Counted from the stretch's first letter, positions 29,328 to 44,380 are shown. The stretch is DNA of 64,000 nucleotides from Actinomycetota bacterium (GCA_005885555.1 VAWN01000027.1:44218-108217), one strand, 5' to 3'. Program-made: numbers and translations. The notes: generated by a model from the sequence alone, not told the origin.

Positions 29328-30476
29328 TCAGGTCACGTCCGTGGACAGCAGGGAGCCGACCCAGGCGTCGCGGCGCTCGCCGCGCTGCACGCACACGCCC
29401 CGGCCGACGCCTTCGATGGTGAAGCCGGCCTTCTCGGCCACCCGCCGGGAGGCGTCGTTGCCGAGGTACGCCTTCCACCCGATCCGGCGCAGGCCCAGGG
29501 CGGCGAAGCCCCAGGCGCAGACGGTACGGACGGCGGCCGGCGCGTACCCGAGCCCGCGCGCCCACGGCGCGACCAGGAAGCCGATCTCGCCGGCCTCCTC
29601 GTCCACCGGATCGATGCGCAGGTCGATCCCGCCCACGTAGCGGTCCCGCGCGTCGGTGATCGCGAACCCGGCACCGGTACCCCGGGCCCACTGGCCGGGC
29701 AGGTGGTCGTGCACGTAGTACTCCGCGTCGGCGGGCTCGTAGGGAACCGGTACCGTGGTCCACCGCGCCGACTCCGGATCCTGGCACGCCGCGGTCACCG
29801 CGGGCAGGTCACCGGCCGCCAGGGCGCGCAGGTGCCCGGCCGTGCCGTCGAGCGGCAGGACGGGTACCGCCGCCCCGAACACGGTCGCGCGCCGCACGAA
29901 CAGCGAGCCGGCCGCGTACCGTGCCGGCGTCTGGCCGGTCACCTCGCCCGGCAGCAGCGAGCCGACCCAGGCCTCCCGCCGGCCGCGCGGGTGCGGCTGC
30001 GCGTTGCGCTGCTCCCCGCCGATGTGGAAGCCGGCGCGCAGGGCGACCAGCCGCGACGCCTGGTTGCCGATCTCCGCCGACCAGGTGAGCCGGTCCAGCC
30101 GGAGCTTGGTGAACGCCCAGGTCGCGACCGCGCGGGTGGCGGTCAGCGCGACACCTCTGCCGCGCGCCGCGGGTGCCGTCCAGTAGCCGATCTCGGCGGA
30201 GTTGCGCACCCGGTTGATCGAAGCGAACCCGTGCGAGCCGAGCAGTTCCCCGCTGTCCACGTCGAACACGCCGAGCGGCGCGGCGGTACCGGCCGCCCAC
30301 GCGTCCGGCGCGTACCCGCTGACGAACTTCTCGGCGTGCGCCCGCCCGTACGGCGACGGCAGCGTCGTCCACCGCTGGATCGCGGGATCCTGGCAGGCCC
30401 GGTACACCGCTTCGGCGTCGTCCGGTCGCCAGGGGCGGATCAGCAGGGTCGCTGCGATGATCTCGATCGGCTCCAC
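29328..30476 (-). CDS. Second double GNAT acetyltransferase
   Basis: A 382-residue protein with two GNAT domains: first with AEIGYWTAPAARGRGVAL and NQASRLVALRAGFHIGG, second with GEIGFLVAPWARGLGYAPAAV and NDASRRVAEKAGFTIEG. A similar RREAWVGSLL / RRDAWVGSLL segment ends each domain, pointing to an internal duplication. Related in layout to the gene at 27273-28364 but diverged. GTG 30476 is the start. Substrates are unknown; the two double-GNAT genes bracket the thiol reductase. Confidence 0.85.
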   Translation of the reverse strand: MEPIEIIAATLLIRPWRPDDAEAVYRACQDPAIQRWTTLPSPYGRAHAEKFVSGYAPDAWAAGTAAPLGVFDVDSGELLGSHGFASINRVRNSAEIGYWTAPAARGRGVALTATRAVATWAFTKLRLDRLTWSAEIGNQASRLVALRAGFHIGGEQRNAQPHPRGRREAWVGSLLPGEVTGQTPARYAAGSLFVRRATVFGAAVPVLPLDGTAGHLRALAAGDLPAVTAACQDPESARWTTVPVPYEPADAEYYVHDHLPGQWARGTGAGFAITDARDRYVGGIDLRIDPVDEEAGEIGFLVAPWARGLGYAPAAVRTVCAWGFAALGLRRIGWKAYLGNDASRRVAEKAGFTIEGVGRGVCVQRGERRDAWVGSLLSTDVT

Positions 30477-30604
30477 GTCGCCATCCTCACCGAGGCGGTA
30501 CCGTCCGGGCCATCCACTTACGCGCGTGGCGGAAACTTGTCCGATTTCCTCCTGATTCGGCCCTTGACTGCCACCGCGGCTGACGGATGACCGTGTTCTC
30601 CGCC

Positions 30605-30610
30605 TACGAT
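30605..30610 (+). promoter_or_regulatory. Possible -10 box TACGAT for secA
   Basis: TACGAT fits TANNNT and lies 31 nt before the GTG of secA. The only -35-like hexamer at a plausible distance is CTGACG (30580-30585, 19-nt spacing), so the promoter is weakly supported. Confidence 0.35.
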
Positions 30611-30641
30611 GGTTCGGCAGACTGTCTAGGGAGCGCTACTC

Positions 30642-33524
<2,883 letters not shown>

Positions 33525-33534
33525 ACTGACCGGG

Positions 33535-33570
33535 AACCGGCCGGCGGGACCTTGCCCCCGCCGGCCGGTT
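33535..33570. terminator. Bidirectional terminator between secA and Rv3235-like gene
   Basis: Perfect 14-bp inverted repeat AACCGGCCGGCGGG (33535-33548) with its complement (33557-33570) around an 8-nt loop, placed between the convergent secA and the minus-strand gene. Confidence 0.75.
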
Positions 33571-33583
33571 GCCGTTGTGGCGG

Positions 33584-34153
33584 TCACAGAACCGCGAGGT
33601 GGGTGCACAGCCAGGCTCCGCCGGCGCGGCGTTCCAGGCGCAGCGTGATCGCGCGTACCTCCTCCTCGCCCCGCGCGACGACCGCGGCGGCCTCCACCGC
33701 GCCGTCGTGAACTTCGCAGATCCGCACATGCTGCAGCCGGACGCGGTCTCCTGTCACCCGGGCCAGCCCCGAGCCCGGCCGGATGACAGGTGGACCGCCG
33801 AGCCGGGCGAGCTGCCGGGCGACCTGCTCAAAGCGCGCCGGATCCGTCAGCGGCCGCAGGTGCCCGATCGGCCGGAAGCCGCCCAGGACCTCGATGGTCA
33901 GGTCGAGATAGCGCCGGGTCGCCCGGTGCGCCGCGCCGCCGCTGCGGCGGGGTACGGGCAACGACCCGGCCGGTACCGGCCGCGCACGGCCCGATGCCGG
34001 CTCCGCACGGGCCGGCGCCGGCTCCCCGGGACCGCGGCCGGTGAGGTCGTCGTCGGGCGGATCCATCGCCGGCGCGGGGCGGACCCGCACCGGCGTCAAG
34101 GTGCCGAATCCAGCGAGGCCGCCGCGGGCGGGACGGACAAGCGTGACGGTCAT
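33584..34153 (-). CDS. Rv3235 family protein
   Basis: A 189-residue protein. The first 70 residues are Pro/Ala/Arg-rich and probably disordered; the conserved part begins RRYLDLTIEVLGGFRPIGHLRPL and ends ERRAGGAWLCTHLAVL. Proteins of this family occur next to secA in mycobacteria and relatives; the function is unknown. ATG 34153 has GGGGAGG 6 nt upstream. A recognisable promoter with direct repeats lies just upstream. Confidence 0.82.
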   Translation of the reverse strand: MTVTLVRPARGGLAGFGTLTPVRVRPAPAMDPPDDDLTGRGPGEPAPARAEPASGRARPVPAGSLPVPRRSGGAAHRATRRYLDLTIEVLGGFRPIGHLRPLTDPARFEQVARQLARLGGPPVIRPGSGLARVTGDRVRLQHVRICEVHDGAVEAAAVVARGEEEVRAITLRLERRAGGAWLCTHLAVL

Positions 34154-34182
34154 TGGCGCCTCCCCAGGGCCGGTGGCAAACC

Positions 34183-34202
34183 TTACGTTTGCTTTCGTTT
34201 GC
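34183..34202 (-). promoter_or_regulatory. Two 10-bp direct repeats next to the Rv3235-like promoter
   Basis: TTACGTTTGC and TTTCGTTTGC lie back to back (one mismatch), just after the predicted transcription start at about 34205. GGCAAAC at 34175-34181 adds an inverted third motif. Head-to-tail sites spaced one helical turn suggest a regulator such as the BldC-type protein encoded next door, which is inference. Confidence 0.4.
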
Positions 34203-34211
34203 CTGTAGTCA

Positions 34212-34241
34212 GTTCTAATCGACTCTGGCTTCCTCCGTCAA
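34212..34241 (-). promoter_or_regulatory. Sigma-70-like promoter for the Rv3235-like gene
   Basis: On the minus strand TTGACG (34241-34236) and TAGAAC (34217-34212) are 18 nt apart, both close to consensus, in an AT-richer stretch. The predicted start lies about 50 nt before the gene. Confidence 0.5.
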
Positions 34242-34266
34242 GGTCTTATCGCGTGCGCAAAGCCGA

Positions 34267-34302
34267 CAGCGGGCCGCCGGCAGGGAAGCCGGCGGCCCGC
34301 TG
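34267..34302 (-). terminator. Terminator after bldC
   Basis: Perfect 15-bp inverted repeat CAGCGGGCCGCCGGC (34267-34281) with complement at 34288-34302 and loop AGGGAA, 18 nt after the bldC stop. Confidence 0.75.
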
Positions 34303-34319
34303 CCGCGGGTACCACCTCG

Positions 34320-34562
34320 TCAGGTCAGGTCTTCGGGCTCCTCGTCGCGGGTGGCCAGCGGGTTGTCGCGTACCCATTCGGCCGTCTCGTCGTACTTGCG
34401 GGCGATGTACTCCTCCAGCCTCGCCCGCTCGATCCGCCACTGGCCGCGCCCGCCGACCTTGATCGCCGGCAGCTCACCGCTGCGCACCATGTGGTACACC
34501 TGCGACATCGAGACCGAGAGCTCCTCGGCGACGTCGGACATCTGCAGGAATCGGGCCGGCAT
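34320..34562 (-). CDS. bldC: BldC family MerR-like DNA-binding protein
   Basis: An 80-residue protein with the excisionase/MerR-type winged helix: [20 protein letters not shown] (helix-turn-helix), [18 protein letters not shown] (wing) and [13 protein letters not shown]. BldC controls the timing of development in Streptomyces by binding head-to-tail at direct repeats; here the family name is by similarity. ATG 34562 is used; a longer start at 34637 would extend into the upstream region and is unlikely. Confidence 0.9.
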   Translation of the reverse strand: MPARFLQMSDVAEELSVSMSQVYHMVRSGELPAIKVGGRGQWRIERARLEEYIARKYDETAEWVRDNPLATRDEEPEDLT

Positions 34563-34665
34563 TGCTTCAGTTTGCCACCGCTTGCCTTCGACATGCTTGT
34601 CCGGTCCGCGCCGCGCCGAACGGGATGGGCTTTCCATCGCGACGCGCGAGGTGTACTACAGCACG

Positions 34666-35187
34666 GTGACCGACAAACTGCGTGTCTACCTGCCCGCCAC
34701 CATGCAGGCGCTCGGGTCGCTGCGCGAGCAGGCCGAGTTCGGCCCGACCGGCGTCGACGGCCGGCCGGTCGAGGCGCATGCGGTCACCCCGGCACTGCGC
34801 GAGTGGTACGCCGAGGGCGACGAGGAGGAGCTGGAGTACGTCGCCTTCACCCGGGCGGCCCAGGCGGCGCTGCGGCTGTTGCGCCACGATCCCGTCGCGC
34901 CGCGCCGCCGGGTGGTCATCTCCGCCGACGTACCCGCCGACCGGCTCGCCGCCGTCGATCCCGACCTCGGTTCCAGCGCGGTCCGGCTGGCCGGGCCGGT
35001 ACCGCTGACCGCCGTCGCGGCGATCCACGTCGACGCGCCCGGGGCCGAACCCGACGTGGACGCCGCCGCCCAGGTCGTCGAGGAGGCAGTGGCCGGCGAC
35101 CCGGACGCGCAGTTCACCGTGGACGGTGCCGAGGACCACGAGCTGGCCTGGTACGACGTGTCCGAGCTGGACGAGCTGGTCAGCTGA
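34666..35187 (+). CDS. DUF6912 family protein
   Basis: A 173-residue acidic protein starting [19 protein letters not shown], the hallmark N-terminus of this family, with [10 protein letters not shown] and a C-terminal [13 protein letters not shown]. Function unknown. GTG 34666 is chosen over longer frames, which run antisense to bldC. It ends in TCAGCTGA, a palindrome that also supplies the stop of the convergent gene. Confidence 0.82.
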   Translation: MTDKLRVYLPATMQALGSLREQAEFGPTGVDGRPVEAHAVTPALREWYAEGDEEELEYVAFTRAAQAALRLLRHDPVAPRRRVVISADVPADRLAAVDPDLGSSAVRLAGPVPLTAVAAIHVDAPGAEPDVDAAAQVVEEAVAGDPDAQFTVDGAEDHELAWYDVSELDELVS

Positions 35188-36058
35188 CCGTGGTGCGGTC
35201 GGCCTTCGCCGGTTCGGCCGGGCGCAGGGTGCGGCCCAGGCACAGCAGCGCGACCAGTGCGCCGACGAACAGCAGGATCAGCGCGTGGTTGAGCCGGGAG
35301 TTGCCGACATAGTCGACGATCGCCCGGTCTGCGCTGCTCAGGCCACTGACCGCGTGGAACACCTGGGCGCCGCCGATCAGCGTCACCGCCTCGGCGAGCA
35401 GCAGCAGGACGCCGGGGAACGCGCCGGCCACGAGGTAGACCGGGAAGCGCCGCTCCGGGCCGGTACGCCGCAGGTACCAGAAGGCGACCAGGCCGGCCGC
35501 CGCCGCGCCGAGCAGTGAGGTGGTCAGTGCCAGCCGGGACGCCGCGGTCAGCTGCGAGCCCGGGGTGGTACCGGCGCCGAACAGCCCCAGCAGCTGGTTC
35601 TCGAAGACCCGCAGGGCGAACGCGACGAAGAACGCGGCGAGGGTACCCGCGACGCCGGCCGCGACCAGCTCACCCGGCCGCACGGCACCGAGCGCGCCGC
35701 CGAGGGTACCGGCGACGAGAACCGCGGTCGCGATCAGCAGGATGGCGGACCGGCTGCCGTACCCCCAGATGATCAGAACGGCGGCGACCGCCGCCGGCGT
35801 GGCGCCCGCCCCCATCGCCACCGGCCAGCGCAGCGCGGCCCGCACCGGGCGCCAGCCCAGCGCGGCGAGCCCGGCGGCGGTGCCGGCCAGCACGCTGGCC
35901 GCGACGACCACCGGCAGCGCGTCGGAGAGCTGGATCAGCGCGCCCTGCGCGGTGCCGGTCCCGGTGATGTTGGCCTGTGCCGACCAGAGCATCGCCGCGA
36001 ACCAGACCAGGCTGAGGACGAGCAGGATGAGCGCCCCGCGCGGGCCGGCTCGATTCAT
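35180..36058 (-). CDS. Integral membrane protein of unknown function
   Basis: A 292-residue protein of about eight to nine membrane helices, Ala/Gly/Leu-rich, e.g. [18 protein letters not shown] and [14 protein letters not shown]. No family motif recognised; an Ala-rich transporter-like or sensor protein is possible. ATG 36058 has GGAGAG upstream; the longer start at 36136 overlaps the pruA upstream region and is rejected. It ends within 8 nt of the convergent DUF6912 gene, both stops inside TCAGCTGA. Confidence 0.75.
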   Translation of the reverse strand: MNRAGPRGALILLVLSLVWFAAMLWSAQANITGTGTAQGALIQLSDALPVVVAASVLAGTAAGLAALGWRPVRAALRWPVAMGAGATPAAVAAVLIIWGYGSRSAILLIATAVLVAGTLGGALGAVRPGELVAAGVAGTLAAFFVAFALRVFENQLLGLFGAGTTPGSQLTAASRLALTTSLLGAAAAGLVAFWYLRRTGPERRFPVYLVAGAFPGVLLLLAEAVTLIGGAQVFHAVSGLSSADRAIVDYVGNSRLNHALILLFVGALVALLCLGRTLRPAEPAKADRTTVS

Positions 36059-36156
36059 CGTGGGCTCTCCTCCCCGTTCCGCGCCCCAGGGTACGCGCCG
36101 CGGTCCGCGTGTAAGGATTGGACCAGTCTTCGCCACCGTTGCCGAGGGAGCCTGCC

Positions 36157-37785
36157 ATGGATGCCGTGACCGTCGTACCGGAGCCGCGCAACGAGCCGGT
36201 CCGCCGCTACGCGCCGGGCAGTCCGGAGCGGGCGAGCCTGGAGCGGCGGCTGGCCGGCCTGGCCGCCGACCGGGTCGAGCTCACCATGACGATCGACGGC
36301 GCCGAGCGCATGGGCGGCGGCGACGCCATCGAGGTGGTACAGCCGCACCGGCGTCGGCACGTGCTGGGAGTGACCCACAACGCTACCAACGCTGACGCGG
36401 GCGCGGCGGTAACGGCCGCGAAGCGGGCGGCGGCCGGGTGGCGGGAGCTGCCGTTCGAGGAACGGGCCGCGATCTTCCTGCGCGCCGCCGACCTGCTGGC
36501 CGGGCCGTGGCGGGACACACTCAACGCGGCGACGATGCTGGGGCAGTCCAAGTCGGTACAGCAGGCGGAGATCGACTCGGCGTGCGAACTGATCGACTTC
36601 CTGCGGTACAACGTGTTCTTCGCGCGCAAGCTGCTGGCCGAGCAGCCGCTGTCGGTACCCGGGGTGTGGAACCGGTTCGACCACCGGCCGCTGGAGGGCT
36701 TCGTCTACGCGATCACGCCGTTCAACTTCACCGCGATCGCCGGCAACCTGCCGACCTCGGTCGCGCTGCTGGGTAACACGGTGATCTGGAAGCCGTCGCC
36801 GACCCAGCAGCTCGCCGCGCACTTCACGATGCGGCTGCTGGAGGCCGCGGGGCTGCCGGCCGGCGTGATCAACATGCTGCCCGGGGACGGGATCGCGGTG
36901 TCCGAGGTCGCGCTCACCGATCCGGACCTGGCCGGGATCCACTTCACCGGGTCGACCGGCACGTTCCAGTTGCTGTGGCGCACGGTGGGGGAGAACATCG
37001 GACGGTACCGGTCATATCCTCGCATCGTCGGCGAAACCGGCGGCAAGGACTTCGTGGTCGCGCACGCCTCCGCCGACGTCGACGCGCTGCACACGGCGCT
37101 GATCCGGGGTGCCTTCGAGTACCAGGGCCAGAAGTGCTCCGCCGCCTCCCGCGCATACGTCCCGCGCTCGATCTGGGACGGCGGCCTGCGCGACCGCCTG
37201 GCCGCCACCGCCGAGTCGCTGGCCTACGGCGACATCACCGACCTGTCCAACTTCGGCGGCGCGGTGATCGACGGGCGCTCCTTCGCCCGCCTGGCGGCTG
37301 CCCTGGACCGGATCAAGAACGCCGGCTCGTGCACGGTCGTCGCCGGGGGTACCGCCGACGACAGCGAGGGCTGGTTCGTCCGGCCCACCGTGGTGGAGTG
37401 CACCGACCCGAGCCACGAGGTGTTCACGACCGAGTACTTCGGGCCGATCCTCGGGGTACACGTCTACGACGACGAGCGCTTCGAGGACGTCGTCGGGCAG
37501 GCCGAGTCGGCGGCGCCGTACGCGCTGACCGGGTCGGTCTTCGCGAACGACCGGCGCGTCATCGAGTGGACCGCCCGGGCGCTGCGGTTCGCCGCCGGCA
37601 ACTTCTACATCAACGACAAGCCGACCGGGGCGATCGTCGGGCAGCAGCCGTTCGGTGGGGCGCGGGCGTCGGGTACCAACGACAAGGCGGGCTCCTGGCA
37701 GAACCTGGTGCGCTGGATGTCGCCGCGGACCATCAAGGAGACGTTCGTACCGGAGACCGACTTCCGGTACCCGCACATGGGCTAG
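36157..37785 (+). CDS. pruA: 1-pyrroline-5-carboxylate (L-glutamate semialdehyde) dehydrogenase
   Basis: Oxidises glutamate semialdehyde to glutamate with NAD+, the second step of proline catabolism. 542 residues with the aldehyde dehydrogenase fold: ITPFNFTAIAGNLP, the catalytic Glu region RIVGETGGKDF, nucleophile Cys in YQGQKCSAASRAYVP, and FGGARASGTNDKAG near the C-terminus. ATG 36157 has GAGGGA upstream. No putA/proline dehydrogenase gene is in view, so it may be encoded elsewhere. Confidence 0.95.
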   Translation: MDAVTVVPEPRNEPVRRYAPGSPERASLERRLAGLAADRVELTMTIDGAERMGGGDAIEVVQPHRRRHVLGVTHNATNADAGAAVTAAKRAAAGWRELPFEERAAIFLRAADLLAGPWRDTLNAATMLGQSKSVQQAEIDSACELIDFLRYNVFFARKLLAEQPLSVPGVWNRFDHRPLEGFVYAITPFNFTAIAGNLPTSVALLGNTVIWKPSPTQQLAAHFTMRLLEAAGLPAGVINMLPGDGIAVSEVALTDPDLAGIHFTGSTGTFQLLWRTVGENIGRYRSYPRIVGETGGKDFVVAHASADVDALHTALIRGAFEYQGQKCSAASRAYVPRSIWDGGLRDRLAATAESLAYGDITDLSNFGGAVIDGRSFARLAAALDRIKNAGSCTVVAGGTADDSEGWFVRPTVVECTDPSHEVFTTEYFGPILGVHVYDDERFEDVVGQAESAAPYALTGSVFANDRRVIEWTARALRFAAGNFYINDKPTGAIVGQQPFGGARASGTNDKAGSWQNLVRWMSPRTIKETFVPETDFRYPHMG

Positions 37786-37797
37786 ACGGACGATGGG

Positions 37798-37814
37798 CGA
37801 GCCGGGCCGGCTCG
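37798..37814 (+). terminator. Small hairpin after pruA
   Basis: CGAGCCG-GGC-CGGCTCG, a 7-bp stem with 3-nt loop between pruA and the next gene. It could be a weak terminator or an operator for the small membrane protein. Confidence 0.35.
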
Positions 37815-37830
37815 GCTACTTTCCCCGATC

Positions 37831-38133
37831 ATGAAGAACAAGCTGGTCGCGAGCGTGATCGTGCTCGTCATCGGAGTCGCGCTGCTGGTCAGCGGCGGTG
37901 TGTTCCACAACGGGACGCCCAAGTGTGACAACCGGACGATGCATCCGGGCGACCTCTGCATCGTCGGCGGTACGGCCTTCGGCTACGAGGCCCGCCGCGC
38001 GGACGACCTGAGGACCGGCCGGATCCAGCTCATCCTGGGCGGAGTGATCGTTCTGCTCGGCGGCGTCGGGCTGTTCCTCGGTGTACGGGACCGGCGACGC
38101 GCGGCGACCGTACCTCCGCCGACCGCGCAATGA
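37831..38133 (+). CDS. Small membrane protein, two helices
   Basis: A 100-residue protein with helices at about 6-25 and 66-84. The loop between them is external and contains two Cys (KCDNRTMHPGDLC) that could pair, plus GTAFGYEARR. No family recognised. TACTTT (37817-37822) lies 8 nt before the ATG, suggesting a nearly leaderless transcript. A 54-residue membrane protein follows 17 nt downstream. Confidence 0.72.
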   Translation: MKNKLVASVIVLVIGVALLVSGGVFHNGTPKCDNRTMHPGDLCIVGGTAFGYEARRADDLRTGRIQLILGGVIVLLGGVGLFLGVRDRRRAATVPPPTAQ

Positions 38134-38137
38134 CCGG

Positions 38138-38143
38138 TAGGGT
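38138..38143 (+). promoter_or_regulatory. -10 box TAGGGT of a leaderless promoter
   Basis: TAGGGT ends 7 nt before the ATG at 38151. The same TAGGGTGC sequence precedes the gene at 44381. Confidence 0.5.
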
Positions 38144-38150
38144 GCACCGC

Positions 38151-38315
38151 ATGAGTGACCAGTACCCGGACCCGAGTGGTAACACGGCGCAGTTCCAGGC
38201 CTTCGTGCAGCGGGCCGAGCCGGAGCAGGAGCGGCGTTCGCCGCTACCGTGGGTGCTCGGCATCGTCGCCGCGGTCATCGTCCTCGGCGCGGTGATCGCC
38301 TTCCTCGTCAGCTGA
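38151..38315 (+). CDS. 54-residue single-helix membrane protein
   Basis: A short protein with a hydrophilic N-terminus (MSDQYPDPSGNTAQFQAFVQ) and one C-terminal helix (PWVLGIVAAVIVLGAVIAFL). No family recognised; such tail-anchored small proteins are common in actinomycetes. ATG 38151 follows a leaderless -10. A start at 38130 overlapping the previous stop is possible but less likely. Confidence 0.65.
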   Translation: MSDQYPDPSGNTAQFQAFVQRAEPEQERRSPLPWVLGIVAAVIVLGAVIAFLVS

Positions 38316-38318
38316 CGC

Positions 38319-38370
38319 GCCGAGCCTCTCGCGCGCCGAGCCTCTCGCCTGACGTGCCGAGACTCTCGTC
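38319..38370 (+). repeat. Short tandem repeats after the 54-residue gene
   Basis: GCCGAGCCTCTCGC occurs at 38319-38332 and 38335-38348, with the variant GCCGAGACTCTCGT at 38356-38369. They directly precede the inverted repeat at 38371. Confidence 0.7.
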
Positions 38371-38438
38371 GATCTTGGAGTTGTGTCGCCCGAATTGCGC
38401 AGTAGCGCGCCCTTTGTCGCAGACATAACTCCAAGATC
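38371..38438. terminator. Inverted repeat between convergent genes
   Basis: GATCTTGGAGTT (38371-38382) and its exact complement (38427-38438), with TGTC/GACA extending the pairing after one mismatch, enclose 44 nt. It separates convergent small genes and may terminate both. Its AT-rich arms, unlike the GC-rich terminators elsewhere, look more like ends of a small mobile repeat. Confidence 0.5.
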
Positions 38439-38446
38439 GGCGGGGG

Positions 38447-38629
38447 CTACTCGTCGTGGTCATCGTCGTCGAGGCGGGCCAGCCAGGTGGCGAACCGTTC
38501 GATCGCCGTCTCGAACTCCGGGTTCAGGTCGACGAAGTCGCGCAGCCGCTCGGCCAGCCACTCCAGGCTGACCGCCTCCTCGCCGCGCCGCTGCGCGAGC
38601 TCCTCGATCCCGCGGTCGGTGAAGTACAT
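38447..38629 (-). CDS. DUF6104 family small protein
   Basis: A 60-residue acidic protein, MYFTDRGIEELAQRRGEEAV..., ending DDDDHDE. The family is found in actinomycetes next to 2-oxoglutarate dehydrogenase genes. The ATG lies 2 nt after the kgd stop (TGAGCATG), so it is translationally coupled to kgd and could act in the same complex, which is inference. Confidence 0.85.
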   Translation of the reverse strand: MYFTDRGIEELAQRRGEEAVSLEWLAERLRDFVDLNPEFETAIERFATWLARLDDDDHDE

Positions 38630-38631
38630 GC

Positions 38632-42351
<3,720 letters not shown>

Positions 42352-42414
42352 GGATGTTCACCTGAGGCACTTCAGGCTACCGCCGCCCGGGAGGGCGACG
42401 TCCCACGTCTCACA

Positions 42415-42420
42415 AGGATA
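42415..42420 (-). promoter_or_regulatory. Possible kgd -10 box TATCCT
   Basis: TATCCT on the minus strand about 64 nt before the kgd start; no clear -35 is found at 16-19 nt. Confidence 0.35.
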
Positions 42421-42437
42421 GGCATCCCCGGAGTGCG

Positions 42438-42481
42438 GAACGGGCGCCGGTACGGATCCGCGACCCGACCAGCGCCCGTTC
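42438..42481 (-). terminator. Hairpin after the ABC-2 permease gene
   Basis: GAACGGGCGC (42438-42447) and its complement (42472-42481) form a 10-bp stem around 24 nt, 9 nt after the permease stop, insulating it from kgd. Confidence 0.55.
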
Positions 42482-42490
42482 GACCGTTGA

Positions 42491-43393
42491 CTAGCTGATG
42501 TCCCGCCGGCGCATGATCAGGATGCCGACGAACCCGGTGACGATGGCGTACCCGATGAGCACCGCCCCGCCGACCCACTGCGGCGCCGCATGCGGGTAGG
42601 CCTCGCCGGGCGTGATCATGATCATTGACGCCACCGCGGGCGCGATCACCTGGGCGGTGCGGATCCACACCTGGTGGAACACGTTGTAGAGGATCGCGCC
42701 GATGATGGCGACCGCGGCGGTGCCGATCAGGTAGAGCGCCATGCCCGTGATCACGGAGCCGATCTGGCTACGGATCAGCGTGCCCAGGCCCATGCCGAAG
42801 ATCGCCCAGATGGCGAACGCGAGGAGGTTGAGCAGCACCGACTGCACCACCGTCCACTGCGTCAGGCTCACGGTGACGTGTTGAGAATGCAGGTAGATCG
42901 GCGTCGCGACGATGTCCAGGACGGTGGACACCGCCCAGAACAGGACGGCGAACAGGATCGCTGCCGCGGCCTTCGCGAGCACCACGGTGGTCCGATGCGG
43001 GCTGGTCATGAACGTCGTCGTCGCGGTCTGGTGGAAGAACTCGTTGGTGACGACGAGGATGCCCATGATCAGCGCGAGCAGCAGGCCGAAGAACTGGCCC
43101 GAGGTGAGCATGTCCGCGGCGATCCTCGCCAGGCCGGCGGCCGTGTGCGCCTGCGCGATCTGCGCCTGCTCCTCGGGTCCCGGTTGGGCGCCGGCCGGCG
43201 GCTGCAGCTCGAAGTGATGACCGAACGCGTTGGAGGTGAACGCCAGCGCGGTGAACGCGACGATGCCGATGGCGAGCAGCCACCACGTCTTCGTCGTCCG
43301 GATCTTCGCGACCTCGGCGCGCATCAGCCGGAACAGGTTCGGCCCGGACTCACTGGCTTTGGCCAGCGAAGGGCTGTCGAGCAGCGTCGTCAT
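42491..43393 (-). CDS. ABC-2 type exporter permease
   Basis: A 300-residue membrane protein with about six helices and a large extracytoplasmic segment near residues 55-85. It begins MTTLLDSPSLAKASESG; LLALIMGILVVTNEFFHQTATTTFMTSPHR is typical of ABC-2 permeases adjacent to such ATPases. Function: export, perhaps of a drug or lipid; the substrate is unknown. ATG 43393 overlaps the ATPase stop (ATGA). Confidence 0.87.
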   Translation of the reverse strand: MTTLLDSPSLAKASESGPNLFRLMRAEVAKIRTTKTWWLLAIGIVAFTALAFTSNAFGHHFELQPPAGAQPGPEEQAQIAQAHTAAGLARIAADMLTSGQFFGLLLALIMGILVVTNEFFHQTATTTFMTSPHRTTVVLAKAAAAILFAVLFWAVSTVLDIVATPIYLHSQHVTVSLTQWTVVQSVLLNLLAFAIWAIFGMGLGTLIRSQIGSVITGMALYLIGTAAVAIIGAILYNVFHQVWIRTAQVIAPAVASMIMITPGEAYPHAAPQWVGGAVLIGYAIVTGFVGILIMRRRDIS

Positions 43394-44301
43394 CGGATGG
43401 CCGCCTTCCCCTTGGTGAGCTCCAGGAACACGTCTTCCAGGTCGGGCCGCTCGGCCACCAGCTCGTGCAGTTCCACCCCGGCCTTGAACGCGGCGGCGCC
43501 GACCGCGGGCGCGTCGACGCCGGTCACCAGCAGCGCGCCGTCGCCGTTGGTGGTCACCGTGGTGCCGTCGACGGTCAGCGCCTTGGTCAGCTCCTCCGGC
43601 TGCGGCGTGCGTACCCGGACCCGCCCGGCATGTGCCATCGAGTCGACGACGTCGCCGACGGTGCCCTGCCGGACCAGTTGCCCGGCCGCGATGATGACCA
43701 CTTCGTCGGCGAGGATCTCCATCTCGGACAGCAGGTGACTGGAGACGAGGATCGTGCGCCCGGCGTCGGCGAGCGACTTGAGCAGCCCGCGCATCCAGCG
43801 GATGCCCTCGGGGTCCAGCCCGTTGGCCGGCTCGTCGAGGATGAGCACGTGCGGGTCGCCGATCAGCGCGGCGGCGATGCCCAGCCGCTGCCGCATGCCC
43901 AGCGAGTACCCCTTGAACTTGCGCTTCGCCGCCGGGGTGAGCCCGACGATCTCCAGTACCTCGTCGGCGCGCGCCAACGGGATGCCCGCCGACATGCAGA
44001 TGATGCGCAGGTGGTTGCGACCGGTGCGGCCCTTGTGCGCGCTGCTCGCCTCCAGTACCGCGCCGACGTGCCGGATCGGGTTGCGCAGGTCGGCGTAGCG
44101 CTGGCCGCCGATGGTCGCGGTGCCCGCGGTCGGGCGGACCAGGTTCAATATCATTCTCAGCGTTGTCGTCTTGCCGGCACCGTTGGGCCCCAGAAAGCCG
44201 GTGACCCGGCCGGGCTGGACGGTGAACGACAGATTGTCCACCGCTCTGACCCGCTTGTAGTGCTTGGTCAGCCCGGAGACGACGATCTGTCCGTCGGACA
44301 T
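43390..44301 (-). CDS. ABC-2 exporter ATP-binding protein
   Basis: A 303-residue ATPase of the bacitracin/daunorubicin type. Walker A GPNGAGKTTTLRMI, signature YSLGMRQRLGIAAAL, Walker B VLILDEPANGLDPEG and the switch SSHLLSEME are complete; the C-terminal domain ends LEDVFLELTKGK. ATG 44301 is preceded by GGGAGGAG. Pairs with the permease downstream to form a heteromeric exporter. Confidence 0.94.
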   Translation of the reverse strand: MSDGQIVVSGLTKHYKRVRAVDNLSFTVQPGRVTGFLGPNGAGKTTTLRMILNLVRPTAGTATIGGQRYADLRNPIRHVGAVLEASSAHKGRTGRNHLRIICMSAGIPLARADEVLEIVGLTPAAKRKFKGYSLGMRQRLGIAAALIGDPHVLILDEPANGLDPEGIRWMRGLLKSLADAGRTILVSSHLLSEMEILADEVVIIAAGQLVRQGTVGDVVDSMAHAGRVRVRTPQPEELTKALTVDGTTVTTNGDGALLVTGVDAPAVGAAAFKAGVELHELVAERPDLEDVFLELTKGKAAIR

Positions 44302-44368
44302 GAATCTCCTCCCGTTTGTCCCGTTCAGCTTGCCAGATCGGCGCCAACCGGACGGGTCCGTTCCGCTC

Positions 44369-44374
44369 TAGGGT
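44369..44374 (+). promoter_or_regulatory. -10 box TAGGGT of a leaderless promoter
   Basis: TAGGGT ends 6 nt before the GTG at 44381, so transcription likely starts at the start codon. Confidence 0.5.
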
Positions 44375-44380
44375 GCGGTA

